From positions 1 through 64,000 of the forward strand of contig NZ_PZZN01000004.1 of NCBI RefSeq assembly GCF_003046295.1: a DNA stretch of 64,000 nt. The letters are read 5' to 3'. Position 1 is the stretch's first letter. Every line of letters begins with the position of its first letter. The position numbers were made by a program, and so were the translations under genes. The notes under the pieces were generated by a model. The model did no database searches. It saw nothing but the letters and a program-made list of their open reading frames with translations, and was not told the DNA's origin. Below are positions 50,807 to 59,961 of the stretch, one piece after another. The DNA is from Sphingomonas aerolata (GTDB lineage Bacteria > Pseudomonadota > Alphaproteobacteria > Sphingomonadales > Sphingomonadaceae).

Positions 50807-53370
50807 ATGACAAAACACGGCTTGCGTTCGGGATGTGCGCTGATCGCGCTGGGGATTGCGGCACAGACGCCGGCCTGGGCACAGACGGCGCCATCGGCCC
50901 CCGCCGCCACCACCGCGACCGCTGCCGACCCGGCCAGCGACCCGCGCAGGTTGATCCCGCCCAGGCCGACCCTGCCCAAACCGACCCCGTCGCCGGCACC
51001 GACATCATCGTCACCGGCTCGGCACGCGAGCAGCGTCGCTTCGATGTCTCCTATGCGGTCAACTCGCTCAGCAACGCCGACATCCAGAAGCTCGCGCCGC
51101 TCAACTTCGCCGATCTGCTCGGCAAGCTGCCGGGGTTCGCGGTCGAGAACACCGGTGGCGAGGTCCAGAACATCATCCGGCTGCGCGGTCTGCCCAGCGA
51201 CGGCGGCCTCGTCACGTTCCAGCAGGACGGCCTCCCGCTGTTCCATGAGAATGACGGCAACTTCTTCCGCGGCGACAGCCTCAACCGCTTCGACCTGATG
51301 ACGCAGCGCGTCGAGGTCGTGCGCGGCGGCCCCGCCCCCGTCTATGCGAGCTATGCAGCCGCGATCGTCAACAATATCACCGTCTCGGGCACCGACACGG
51401 TGCGCGGCAAGGCACAACTCACGCTCGGCGACACCGGCCTCTACCGGATCGACGGCTATCAGGCCGGGCCGATCGACGATTCGACCTATTACGCGATCGG
51501 CGGCTTCCTCCGCCGCCACGACGGCTATCGCGACAACGGCTTCCCCAACGACCGCGGCGGCCAGGTCCGCGCCAACATCAAGCATGACTTCTCGAACGGG
51601 TCGCTGCGCGTGTCGGGCAATTACCTGAACGACCACAACGTCTTCTACCTGCCGATCCCGACCGCCGACCCGCGCGATCCGTCCAAGTCGCTCAACCAGT
51701 ATATCGACTTCTTCAGCGGCACGATGAACTCGCCCACGCTGCGCGACGCGACGATCCGCTACCGCGAGGCCGATGGCACGACGCGCAATGTCGGCGCCGA
51801 TCTCGGCAATGGCCGCCATACGCAGTTCGGCAATGTCGGCGTTCAGTATGACGCCGATTATGACGGCTGGAAGGTCGCCGCCAAGGGCGGGGTCAGCATC
51901 GGCAAGCTCCACTTCAACGCGCTCTATTCGACTAGCAACCCGTCCGATGCCACCGCCTTTGCGGGCAGCTATCTGACCGCCGCGCGCACAGCCTTCGGCG
52001 CGGGCGTCACCCGCCTCGGCTATGCGATCGCCGGCACCGACGGCGCCGAGGTCTATGACCCCAATGCAGCCTCCGGCCTGGTCGTCCCCGCGCAGTTCCG
52101 CGACGTCACGTCGAAATTCTACTCGACCCAGGGCGATCTCAGCGTCACCCGATCGATCGCAACCGGCTTCGGCACGCATGACCTGCGCGTCGGCGTCTAT
52201 GGCAGCCTGTACGGCGAAACCAACGAGGTCGCCTCTCAGGACTATCTGCTCGAGGTCCGCGGCAAGCCGCGCACGCTCGACCTGATCGCCTATAACGCCG
52301 CCGGCCAGGCGCTTGGTTCGGTGACCGACAATGGCGTGCTGCGCTATACGACCACGCTCAACCGCGGCAACACCGACGCGTCGATGTATGCCTTCTACGC
52401 CAACGACACCTGGGAACTGACCCCGGGGCTGAAGATCGACGGCGGCATCCGTCACGAACGCTACAGCTTCGACGGCTATGCCTTTGCGACGACCTCGGCC
52501 AATCTCGGCGACCCGACGACGCTCGCCGACAATGCCGTGCGCGCCTTTACCGGCCAGATCATCCGCTCCTCGCTCGCGCCCGACATCACCAACTGGACCG
52601 CGGGCATCAACTACGACGTCACCCGCCATCTCGGCGCCTATGCGCGCGCCTCGCATCTAGAAACCCCGCCCTCGACGCAGGTCACCTATCAGATCAACCC
52701 GACGATCCTGACGCCCAAGGCCAACCAGTATGAGGTCGGGCTGAAGGCCGCGTTCGGCCGGTCCTATCTCTATGTCATCGGCTTCTACACGCGCTACGAC
52801 CCGCTCAACGCCTCGTTCGTCGCGCTCGACCCGGTCACCGGCCGCAACGACCAGTCGGTCCCGTTCGTCGGCAAGGCGGACATCAAGGGGATCGAGATCG
52901 ACGGCAATCTCGCGCTGCCCTACGGCTTTGCGGTCACCGGCGCGCTCACGGTCAGCGATCCCAAGTACAAGAGCCTCGTCAACGCGAACGGCGCCAGCGC
53001 GGGCGATGTCGAGGGCAACCAGCTCGTCCGCGAGCCCAAGGTCTATGGCAATATCCGCCCCTCGGTCGATTTCGACATCGCCGGCAATGCGGTCCAGCTC
53101 TATGGTCGCTACGAATATGTCGGGAAACGCTATGTCGATTTCTTCAACAACACCGCGCTGCCCGCCTATGGGACGGTCGGCGCGGGCATCACGCTGACGC
53201 GCGACACGTGGCAGATGCAGGTCGTCGGCGACAACATCTTCAATGCGAAGGGCCTGACCGAGGGCAATACGCGCACCGACCAGCTCAGCGGCCAGGGCAC
53301 CGCGGACGCGATCTACGGCCGTCCGATCTTCGGGCGCAACGTCCGCCTCGTGGTCAGCAAGTCCTGGTGA
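50807..53370 (+). CDS. TonB-dependent receptor with an apparent 1-nt frameshift after the signal peptide
   Basis: GGGAGAAACAATC leads to an ATG that begins MTKHGLRSGCALIALGIAAQTPAWAQ, a good signal peptide. The plug and barrel, however (GTDIIVTGSAREQ... to VRLVVSKSW), are in another frame. The two meet in a run of DPAQx repeats at about 50939-50982, where one unit has 14 nt (GACCCGCGCAGGTT) and its neighbours 15. Adding one G restores a single 855-codon gene. As written, the export signal is cut off from the receptor, so the protein should not reach the outer membrane. It could be a recent mutation, a strain variant or a sequencing error. The rest looks undamaged. Confidence 0.85.
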
Positions 53371-54596
53371 CCGGCCTGCGGATGATCCTCGCGGTGGCGC
53401 TGGCGGGCACCTCATCGGTACCGCTCGGCGCGCAGGGACCGGCGCCGGCAACGACCGGGCAGGTCGGGGCAGTCGGGCAATCCCCCGATGCCCCGATCGA
53501 CGGACTCTCGCAGCGCCTGTTTCCCCGGCTCGTCGCGTTGCGCACGACGCCGGGCTGGGCGCAGGCGCTCGACCGCGACCCGGCGATGCGCACCCTGCAG
53601 GCTGCGCGCACCGCGCGGCGCGCGGCATGCGGTACCACAGCCGCCTGCACGATCGAGGCGGCGATCTGGACGACCGAGGATCGCACCACGCTCGCCGCGA
53701 TCCTCGACCGGCTCGCGGGCACGCGCGGGCTGCCGCCGCTCGCGGCGAACGCGGATCTCGCACCGGTCGCGGCGATCGATGCCGAACTCGACGGGCTCAA
53801 CGCGGTGCTGCGCGTCTACGGGCTCGGCCATCCGTCACGCTATCCGGCGATCGACGGCCCCGTCTTCACCCCCGCAGTCCCGTATTTCGCCGACGGAGTC
53901 GCGGTCGGCATCGAGTTCGCCCACGCCGCCTCGGGCGCCGCACCCGACACGCTCGACGGCAGCGTCGCGCTCGCGCTCGCGCTGCTCGATGGCAACGAGG
54001 CGACCGCGGCGACGCTGTTCGAACCGCTCGACGACCGCGAGAATGCCGGCGCCCGCGCCGCGGCCGCCCGCACCGACTGGGCCGCCTTCCGCTATACCGC
54101 GCTGATCGTCCCCGGCGTCGGGCCGGAGGACGGCGCCACACGGCTCAGCCCGCGCAGCAAGCTCCACGCGCTGCTCGCCGCGCAACGCTATCGCCAGGGG
54201 CTCGCCCCGTTCATCCTCGTCTCGGGCAGCGCGGTCCACCCGCGCGGCACCCGCTTCGTCGAAGCCGTCGAGATCCGCCGCGCGCTGATCGAGCGCTACG
54301 CGGTCCCCGCCGATCGCATCATCCTCGAACCCTATGCGCGGCACACGACGACCAATCTGCGCAACGCCACGCGGCGGATGGCCGCGCTCGGCATCCCGCT
54401 CGACCGGCCGACGCTGATCGTCACCGACGCGCAGCAGAGCGCCTATATCGAAAGCCCGACCTTCACCACGCGCAACACCGCCGAGCTCGGCTACATGCCC
54501 GGCACGATCGGCCGGCGGCTGTCCGTCTACGACCTCGAATTCCGCCCATCGCGCCAGTCGCTCCGCCAGGATCCCCGCGATCCGCTCGACCCATGA
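53367..54596 (+). CDS. Secreted DUF218 (YdcF/SanA-like) protein
   Basis: 409 residues. The GTG start overlaps the TBDR stop (GTGA), and MTGLRMILAVALAGTSSVPLGAQ is a signal peptide. A helical N-terminal half is followed by a DUF218 domain (about 244-370): TALIVPGVGP, LHALLAAQRYRQGLAPFILVSGS, IRRALIERYAVPADRIILEPYARHTTTNLRNA, TLIVTDAQQ. SanA-like members affect envelope integrity, but the enzymatic role is unknown. Its operon position after a TBDR and before a GH92 remnant suggests a part in glycan uptake or envelope passage. Confidence 0.85.
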   Translation: MTGLRMILAVALAGTSSVPLGAQGPAPATTGQVGAVGQSPDAPIDGLSQRLFPRLVALRTTPGWAQALDRDPAMRTLQAARTARRAACGTTAACTIEAAIWTTEDRTTLAAILDRLAGTRGLPPLAANADLAPVAAIDAELDGLNAVLRVYGLGHPSRYPAIDGPVFTPAVPYFADGVAVGIEFAHAASGAAPDTLDGSVALALALLDGNEATAATLFEPLDDRENAGARAAAARTDWAAFRYTALIVPGVGPEDGATRLSPRSKLHALLAAQRYRQGLAPFILVSGSAVHPRGTRFVEAVEIRRALIERYAVPADRIILEPYARHTTTNLRNATRRMAALGIPLDRPTLIVTDAQQSAYIESPTFTTRNTAELGYMPGTIGRRLSVYDLEFRPSRQSLRQDPRDPLDP

Positions 54597-54922
54597 CCAA
54601 TGTCCTTCAGCGGTCAGACCCCGCAAACACAAACGCCCCAACCCCACCACGAACCCCCACCCCGGCGAAGGCCGGGGCCCAGTTGGGGAACGACACTGAT
54701 CGGGGACAACGCACGTGCCTACCCGCCATCCCGACCCCGTTCCGGTCGTCACGGTCGAGCCGCATCCTCACCAATCCGCTCCTCCTCACCCTGCTCCTCA
54801 CCCCCGCCGCCGCCGCATCCGCCCAGGACACCCCCGCCGATCTCGTCGACCCCTTCGTCGGGACACTCGCCGATTTCGGCCAGCTCACCCCCGCCGCGGT
54901 CGCGCCGTTCGGCATGGTCCAT
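54593..54922 (+). pseudogene. GH92 alpha-mannosidase remnant (N-terminus only)
   Basis: The frame from ATG 54593 (overlapping the DUF218 stop) holds the hydrophobic LTNPLLLTLLLTPAAAASAQ and then ADLVDPFVGTLADFGQLTPA...APFGMVH, the recognisable start of a GH92 enzyme. At about 54920 the match ends abruptly and the DNA continues as part of tspO in a different frame. More than 650 codons of GH92 are missing. A REP-like element lies in the proximal part, so the original start may also be disturbed. Confidence 0.8.
54660..54688. repeat. Third copy of the REP-like arm
   Basis: 28 nt (54660-54687) are identical to 25427-25454 of the repeat in front of mfd, including the self-complementary CCCCGGCGAAGGCCGGGG. 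Only one arm is present here. It lies inside the head of the GH92 remnant. Confidence 0.85.
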
Positions 54923-55268
54923 CATCCTCGGCCTCGCCGCCTGGTCCGCGTCGATCGCCTGGACCGCCGCGCCCGACGCCGCGACCCGCGCGGAGGTGGT
55001 GACGCTGTTTGCGGTCAACGCGGTCTTCCACCTGCTGTGGAGCCCGCTCTTCTTCCGCGCCCGGCGCCCCGACTGGGCGCTGATCGAGGTCGTGTTTCTC
55101 TGGGCGTCGCTGGTCGCGCTGGTCGTCGGGCTCTGGCCCATCGACCGCTTCGCGAGCCTGTTGATCGCGCCCTATCTCTTGTGGGTCAGCTTTGCGGCCT
55201 GGCTCAACTGGGCGATCGTGCGGCTGAACCGGCCGTTCGGTCACGCCGCCCAACGATACCCCGCATGA
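54921..55268 (+). pseudogene. tspO: TspO/MBR protein remnant lacking its N-terminus
   Basis: From IILGLAAWSASIAW onward the sequence is the last two thirds of a TspO/MBR tetrapyrrole- or cholesterol-binding membrane protein: VNAVFHLLWSPLFF, ALIEVVFLWASLVAL, YLLWVSFAAWLNWAIVRLN. The first helix with the family motif before it is gone, and no start codon exists in this frame near the junction. The frame is open back to ATG 54600, but that part is Pro/Ser/Arg-rich shadow sequence. The fragment is probably silent. Confidence 0.85.
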
Positions 55269-55305
55269 CGAGGATATACGCCACCCCCTGAACGGAGAGC
55301 AGATC

Positions 55306-56097
55306 ATGGCCACCCATCCGCACAGCTTCATCGCGCCAGCACCCGCCATCCCCGAGATCCGCGAGATCGGCACCGCCGACCTTCGCTGGGCCCTCGCCGA
55401 GGGGTGGAAGGATTTTCTCGCCAAGCGCGGCGACCTGATCGTGATCGGCCTGCTCTATCCGATCGTCTGTCTGGTCGCCGCGGTGGTGACGTACAACGCG
55501 CCGCTGCTGCCGCTGTTCTTCCCGCTGGTCGCAGGGCTCTCGATTCTCGGCCCCGCCGCCGCGTCGGGCTTCTACGAACTCGCGCGCCGCCGCGAAGAGG
55601 GGCGCGACTCGAGCTGGTGGCATTTCCTCGATCCGCTCAACGGACGCAGCCGCCTGCCGCTCGCGATCCTCACCGCCGGGCTCGCGGCCCTCATGGTCGG
55701 GTGGCTGGCGACGGCCTATGCGGTCTATGACCTGACCTTCGGTGCGACCGCGCCGCTGCGGATCGGCGACGTCGCGGGCCGGCTGTTCACCACGCAGGAG
55801 GGGTGGACGCTGATCCTGCTCGGCAATCTGGCGGGCGCGCCGTTCGCGATCGCCACGCTGGTCTTCGCGCTGGTCGCGTTCCCGATGGTGGTCGATCAGC
55901 CGGTCGATGCAGGCCTCGCGCTGCGCACCTCGCTCGCAGCGGCGCGGCGCAACCCGCGCGCGGTGTTCGGCTGGGGCGCGCGTGTCGCCGGACTGCTGGT
56001 CCTCGGGCTGATCCCGCTCGCGATCGGGCTGGCGGTGGTGCTGCCCTGGCTCGGCTATGCGACCTGGCACCTCTATACGCGTCTGGTCGTCCGCTGA
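55306..56097 (+). CDS. DUF2189 membrane protein
   Basis: 263 residues with six predicted membrane helices. The beginning IREIGTADLRWALAEGWKDFLAKRGDLIVIGLLYP and GPAAASGFYELARRREEG are characteristic of DUF2189. Members sit in the inner membrane and have been associated with cytochrome oxidase or stress loci, with no known activity. GGAGAGCAG before the ATG fixes the start. It lies 37 nt after the tspO remnant. Confidence 0.85.
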   Translation: MATHPHSFIAPAPAIPEIREIGTADLRWALAEGWKDFLAKRGDLIVIGLLYPIVCLVAAVVTYNAPLLPLFFPLVAGLSILGPAAASGFYELARRREEGRDSSWWHFLDPLNGRSRLPLAILTAGLAALMVGWLATAYAVYDLTFGATAPLRIGDVAGRLFTTQEGWTLILLGNLAGAPFAIATLVFALVAFPMVVDQPVDAGLALRTSLAAARRNPRAVFGWGARVAGLLVLGLIPLAIGLAVVLPWLGYATWHLYTRLVVR

Positions 56098-56104
56098 CGC
56101 ACCC

Positions 56105-56144
56105 CCGCGCCGCGCCCGGTGCAGCAGCACCCGGCGCGGCGCGG
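56105..56144. terminator. Long GC-rich hairpin between convergent genes
   Basis: An 18-bp stem with one mismatch and loop AGCA (56123-56126) fills the gap between the DUF2189 stop and the GH92 stop. There is no T-run. It could end transcription from both sides or protect mRNA ends. Confidence 0.5.
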
Positions 56145-56150
56145 TCGCCC

Positions 56151-58493
56151 TCAAGCCCGCGTCGGGCGCGGCCCGGGGTGATAGGATGGCGGACGATCCG
56201 CCTTCGCCGTGCCGAAGCGTGACGGCTTGTCCCCCATCACGAAGGCGAGCTCGCCACCCCGGGCGAGATCCGCATGCCCGATCCAGTTCTTCGTCCAGGG
56301 CTTGCCGTTCCACCGCACCGACTGGACATAGGGCGCCTGCGGACCATTGCCCGACGCGGTGATCCTGAGCGTCTTGCCACCGCCCAGCGCGACCTCCGCG
56401 GCATCGAACAACGGCGAGCCGAACACATAGACCGCGCTGACCGGATCGACCGGGTAGAGGCCGAGCGCTGAGAAGATGAACCACGCGCTCGTCTGCCCGC
56501 AATCGTCATTGCCGATGACGCCGTCGGGATCCGCCTTGTACATCTCGGTGCACAGCCGCCGCACCATCGCCTGCGTCTTCCACGGCGCACCGGCATAGGC
56601 ATACATATACGCGGCATGCTGGTCGGGTTCGTTGCCATGCGCATATTGGCCGACCAGCCCCGAAATGTCGGGCGGCGCATTCTTGGGTAATGTCGACGGC
56701 GCGACGAACAGCGCGTCGAGCTTCTTCACGAACCCGGCATCGCCGCCGAACAGGTCGATCAGTCCATAGATGTCGTGCTGGTTGAGGAAGGTCGCCTGCC
56801 AGCCATTCGCCTCGGTATAGTCGCGGTGCTTGTCGGGGTTGTGGCCGAGCTGGATCGGGTCATAGTCCGCCCACCATGTCCCGTCCGCGAAGCGCGGCCG
56901 GGCAAAGCCGATCTTCGGATCGATGACGTTGCGATAGTTGAGGCTGCGCTTGCGCAACGCCTGCGCGTCGGCGGAGGCGCCCGCCGCGTCCGCGAGCACC
57001 GCCATCGCCCAGTCGTCATACGCATATTCCTGCGTCCGGCTGACCGACTCCCAGACCTTGTCGGCGGGGATGAAGCCGAGGTCGTAATAATAGCCGCGGC
57101 CGAGCGTGCTCTCCAGATCGCGGAAGCTGCGGTCGAACGCACGGCGGCGGATCTGCGGCCAGGCGGCGGCATAGTCCGCCTTCACGCCCTTCACGCACGC
57201 TTCCGCGAGCACCGACACCGAATGCCAGCCGATCATGCAGGCGGTCTCGACACCCTGGAGCGGCCAGACCGGCGAACCCGCCGGGCTCTGGATCGTCTGG
57301 CGGACCAGATCGCGCGTGAACTGCGCGGCCTTGTCGGGCTGGACCAGATTGAGCAGCGGGTGCAGCGCGCGATACGTGTCCCACAGCGAATAGGTGCTGT
57401 ACGCGGTGTCGCCCGCCGCCGCTGTGTGCACCTTGCGGTCGAGCCCGACATAGCGGCCGTCGCGGTCGGTGAAGAGCGTGGGCGACAGGAACGTGTGGTA
57501 CAGCGCGCTCGCCATGATCGTGCGTTGCTCGGGCGTGCCGCCCTCGACACGGATACAGTCGAGCTGCGTCTGCCAGGTCCGCGCCGCCGCGCGCCGGACG
57601 CTGTCGAACTGCCAGCCCGGGGCCTCGCCCGCCAGCGCGGCCTTGGCGCCCGCGACGTCGACCGCGGAGATGCCCGTCTTGATCAGGATCGGTTCGCCGC
57701 CCGCCTGGTCGAAGAACAGCGCGACCTTCAGCCGGTTGCCGGTGATCGCCTTCGCGCCCGCGGGTGCCGGCGTGTCGTCGTCGCCGAAGAATTCGACGCG
57801 GTCGGGGCGACGCGACAGTTGCATCGCGAAATGGATCCGCCGGCCCTTGGCCCAGCGGTGGACGCGGCGGCTGCCGGTCAGCATCCCGTCGGGCGACAGC
57901 GCCAGCGACGCCTCGTCGATCAGCACACCCTTGTCCCAGACGTCGAGGATCATGTGCGCGAAGTCGACCAGGATGTGCCCCGCGCCCTGCGGGAAGGTAT
58001 AGCGGTGATGCCCCGTCCGCTCGGTCACGGTCAGCTCGGCGAGCACGCCCGATTCGAGCTTCACACGGTAATAGCCGGGCTCGGCCAGCTCGTCGGAGAA
58101 GCGCTGGCGATAGCCGTCCTGCGGCTTGTCGAGCGCACCGGGTTTGAGCTTCAGCGGTCCGCGCGTCGGCACGACGAGCACGTCGAGCATGTCGCCGATC
58201 CCCGTCCCCGATAGATGCGTGTGACTGAACCCCATGATCGAGCCGTCGTCCTGGTGATAGCCCGAGCACGCGTCCCAGCGGCTGTTGTCGGTGTCGGGGC
58301 CGAGCTGGACCATCCCGAACGGCAGCGACGGCCCGGGATAGGTGTGGCCGTGACCGCCCGTGCCGATGAACAGATCGGGCTTACCCGCGGTCGGGCGCTG
58401 GCCCTGCGCGGTGGCAGCGGCGGCGGGCAGCACGCCCGCAAGGCCGGCAAGCCCGGTGGTGGCAAGCACCTGGCGGCGGTTGGCGGTGGTCAT
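56151..58493 (-). CDS. GH92 family alpha-mannosidase, exported (canonical HGNEP)
   Basis: 780 residues. A Tat-like signal (NRRQVLATTGLAGLAGVLPAAAATAQG) precedes the GH92 fold. LPFGMVQLGPDTDN and FSHTHLSGTG open the N-terminal domain. YAHGNEPDQH holds the expected catalytic Glu622, and GNDDCGQTSAWFIFSALGLYPV is the second active-site stretch. Such calcium-dependent exo-enzymes remove alpha-1,2/1,3-linked mannose from mannans and N-glycans. The start at MTTANRR is chosen over one 7 codons earlier because GGGAGAGAC lies just before. It is the last gene of the minus-strand mannan operon, 22 nt after the GH125 gene. Confidence 0.93.
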   Translation of the reverse strand: MTTANRRQVLATTGLAGLAGVLPAAAATAQGQRPTAGKPDLFIGTGGHGHTYPGPSLPFGMVQLGPDTDNSRWDACSGYHQDDGSIMGFSHTHLSGTGIGDMLDVLVVPTRGPLKLKPGALDKPQDGYRQRFSDELAEPGYYRVKLESGVLAELTVTERTGHHRYTFPQGAGHILVDFAHMILDVWDKGVLIDEASLALSPDGMLTGSRRVHRWAKGRRIHFAMQLSRRPDRVEFFGDDDTPAPAGAKAITGNRLKVALFFDQAGGEPILIKTGISAVDVAGAKAALAGEAPGWQFDSVRRAAARTWQTQLDCIRVEGGTPEQRTIMASALYHTFLSPTLFTDRDGRYVGLDRKVHTAAAGDTAYSTYSLWDTYRALHPLLNLVQPDKAAQFTRDLVRQTIQSPAGSPVWPLQGVETACMIGWHSVSVLAEACVKGVKADYAAAWPQIRRRAFDRSFRDLESTLGRGYYYDLGFIPADKVWESVSRTQEYAYDDWAMAVLADAAGASADAQALRKRSLNYRNVIDPKIGFARPRFADGTWWADYDPIQLGHNPDKHRDYTEANGWQATFLNQHDIYGLIDLFGGDAGFVKKLDALFVAPSTLPKNAPPDISGLVGQYAHGNEPDQHAAYMYAYAGAPWKTQAMVRRLCTEMYKADPDGVIGNDDCGQTSAWFIFSALGLYPVDPVSAVYVFGSPLFDAAEVALGGGKTLRITASGNGPQAPYVQSVRWNGKPWTKNWIGHADLARGGELAFVMGDKPSRFGTAKADRPPSYHPGPRPTRA

Positions 58494-58515
58494 GTGTCTC
58501 TCCCGTGGGTCCATG

Positions 58516-59961
58516 TCAGTAGCGCGCGGCGAGCAAGGCGGGCTTGCGGCGCTCGAGGTCGAGGATCAGCTCGCCGAACAGCCCGTTGGCCCAGGCGAAC
58601 CAGCTGCGCGTAAATTTCGTTGGATCATCCTTGTGAAAGGATTCGTGCATGAAGCCCGTGCCGCCATGCGTCGTCTTCAGCCATGTCAGGCACTGGCGGA
58701 TGACGGCGTCGTCGTCGCTGTTCATCGCATGCGTGACGATCGACATCGGCCAGATCATGTCGAGGCCGATATGCGGCCCGCCGATCCCTTGCGCGGCCTT
58801 GCCCGCAAAGAAATAGGGGTTGCGATCGCTCCAGGCGAGCGCGGCGGTGCGGCGGAACAGCGGGTCGGCGCGGTCCGCCGCGCCGAGCAGCGGCAGGCCC
58901 GACAGGCTCGGCACGTTGGCGTCGTCCATGAAGATCGCATTGCCGAAGCCGTCGACCTCATAGGCCCAGACCTCGCCCCCCTGCCCGTCCGGCATCCGGC
59001 CATGCGCGCGCAGCGCCGCCTCGACCTCGGTCGCCAGCGCCTCGCTGTCCGCCGCGCCCGCGGTATCGCCGCGCGCCTCGCGCTGGACCGTCGCCAGCAT
59101 GCGCAGCGCCGACACTGCGAACAGGTTGGACGGGATCAGGAAGGGGTAGAGGCACGCATCGTCCGACGGACGGAACATCGAATGGATCAGCCCGACCTTG
59201 CGCGTCGGTGCGCCATAGCCTTCGAACATCAAGGTCTCGGTCGGCGAGACGTTCAACCGCTGGAAATGATACGGGCCCTTGCCGTCCTTGCGCTGCTGTT
59301 CGCGGAAGGTCGCGACCGCGCGGACCATCGCCTGCGCCCACAGGTCGTCGAACGGCGTCTTGTCGTGCGTCGCGGTCCAGTAACCGTGCGCGAGCCGCAT
59401 CGGGTAGCAGAGCGAGTCGATCTCCCATTTCCGCTCGGCGACGCCCGGCTTCATCTCGGTCTGGTCGGTCCGCGCGCCCAGGTTCGATTTCGCGGTCGGG
59501 TCGTCCATGAACGCGTTGGCGTACGGGTCGATCAGGATACAGCGCGCCTGCCGAGCGATCAGCCCGACAAAGACCCGGCGCAGGCCTGCGTCCTTGGGTG
59601 CGAGATGGACATAGGTCTGCATCTGCGCCGAGCTGTCGCGCAGCCACAGCGCCTCGATATCGCCGGTGATGACGAACGCGTCGGGCTTGCCGTCGACCAT
59701 GCCCAGCCGGACCGTGGTGTCGAGCGTGTTGGGGTAGCAATTCTCGAACAGCCAGGCGAGTTCGGGGTCGGCGATCTTCGCCTTCACGCGCGCGATCTCG
59801 GCCTCGACCGCGGCGCTGACGAAGCGACGCTCGCCACGCGGCGGGCGCTTGCTCGCCAGCGGCGCGGCGATCGCCCCACCGGGTAGCGCCGCCGTCAGTG
59901 CGAGCGCCGCCGCGCCGGTCATCACGTCGCGGCGGCGGGGGGTGAAGCGCGCGCCGCTCAT
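58516..59961 (-). CDS. GH125 exo-alpha-1,6-mannosidase, exported
   Basis: 481 residues. The start MSGARFTPRRRDVMTGAAALALTAALPGG is a twin-arginine-type signal; the frame is open to 60090, but that part is antisense-like. The (alpha/alpha)6 domain of family 125 is clear (DTTVRLGMVDGKPDAFVITGDIEALWLRDSSAQM, YEVDGFGNAIFMDDANVPSLSGLP, GTGFMHESFHKDDPTKFTRSWFAWANGLFGEL). The family removes non-reducing alpha-1,6-mannose, the backbone linkage of fungal mannan. Its ATG overlaps the stop of the GH92 gene upstream. Confidence 0.93.
   Translation of the reverse strand: MSGARFTPRRRDVMTGAAALALTAALPGGAIAAPLASKRPPRGERRFVSAAVEAEIARVKAKIADPELAWLFENCYPNTLDTTVRLGMVDGKPDAFVITGDIEALWLRDSSAQMQTYVHLAPKDAGLRRVFVGLIARQARCILIDPYANAFMDDPTAKSNLGARTDQTEMKPGVAERKWEIDSLCYPMRLAHGYWTATHDKTPFDDLWAQAMVRAVATFREQQRKDGKGPYHFQRLNVSPTETLMFEGYGAPTRKVGLIHSMFRPSDDACLYPFLIPSNLFAVSALRMLATVQREARGDTAGAADSEALATEVEAALRAHGRMPDGQGGEVWAYEVDGFGNAIFMDDANVPSLSGLPLLGAADRADPLFRRTAALAWSDRNPYFFAGKAAQGIGGPHIGLDMIWPMSIVTHAMNSDDDAVIRQCLTWLKTTHGGTGFMHESFHKDDPTKFTRSWFAWANGLFGELILDLERRKPALLAARY

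Noticed and set aside
54600-55268. Single 222-residue protein spanning the GH92/tspO junction
   Set aside because: Only the last 116 codons resemble a protein (TspO). The first half is a Pro/Ser/Arg-rich wrong-frame reading of the GH92 head, so a genuine fusion product is unlikely.
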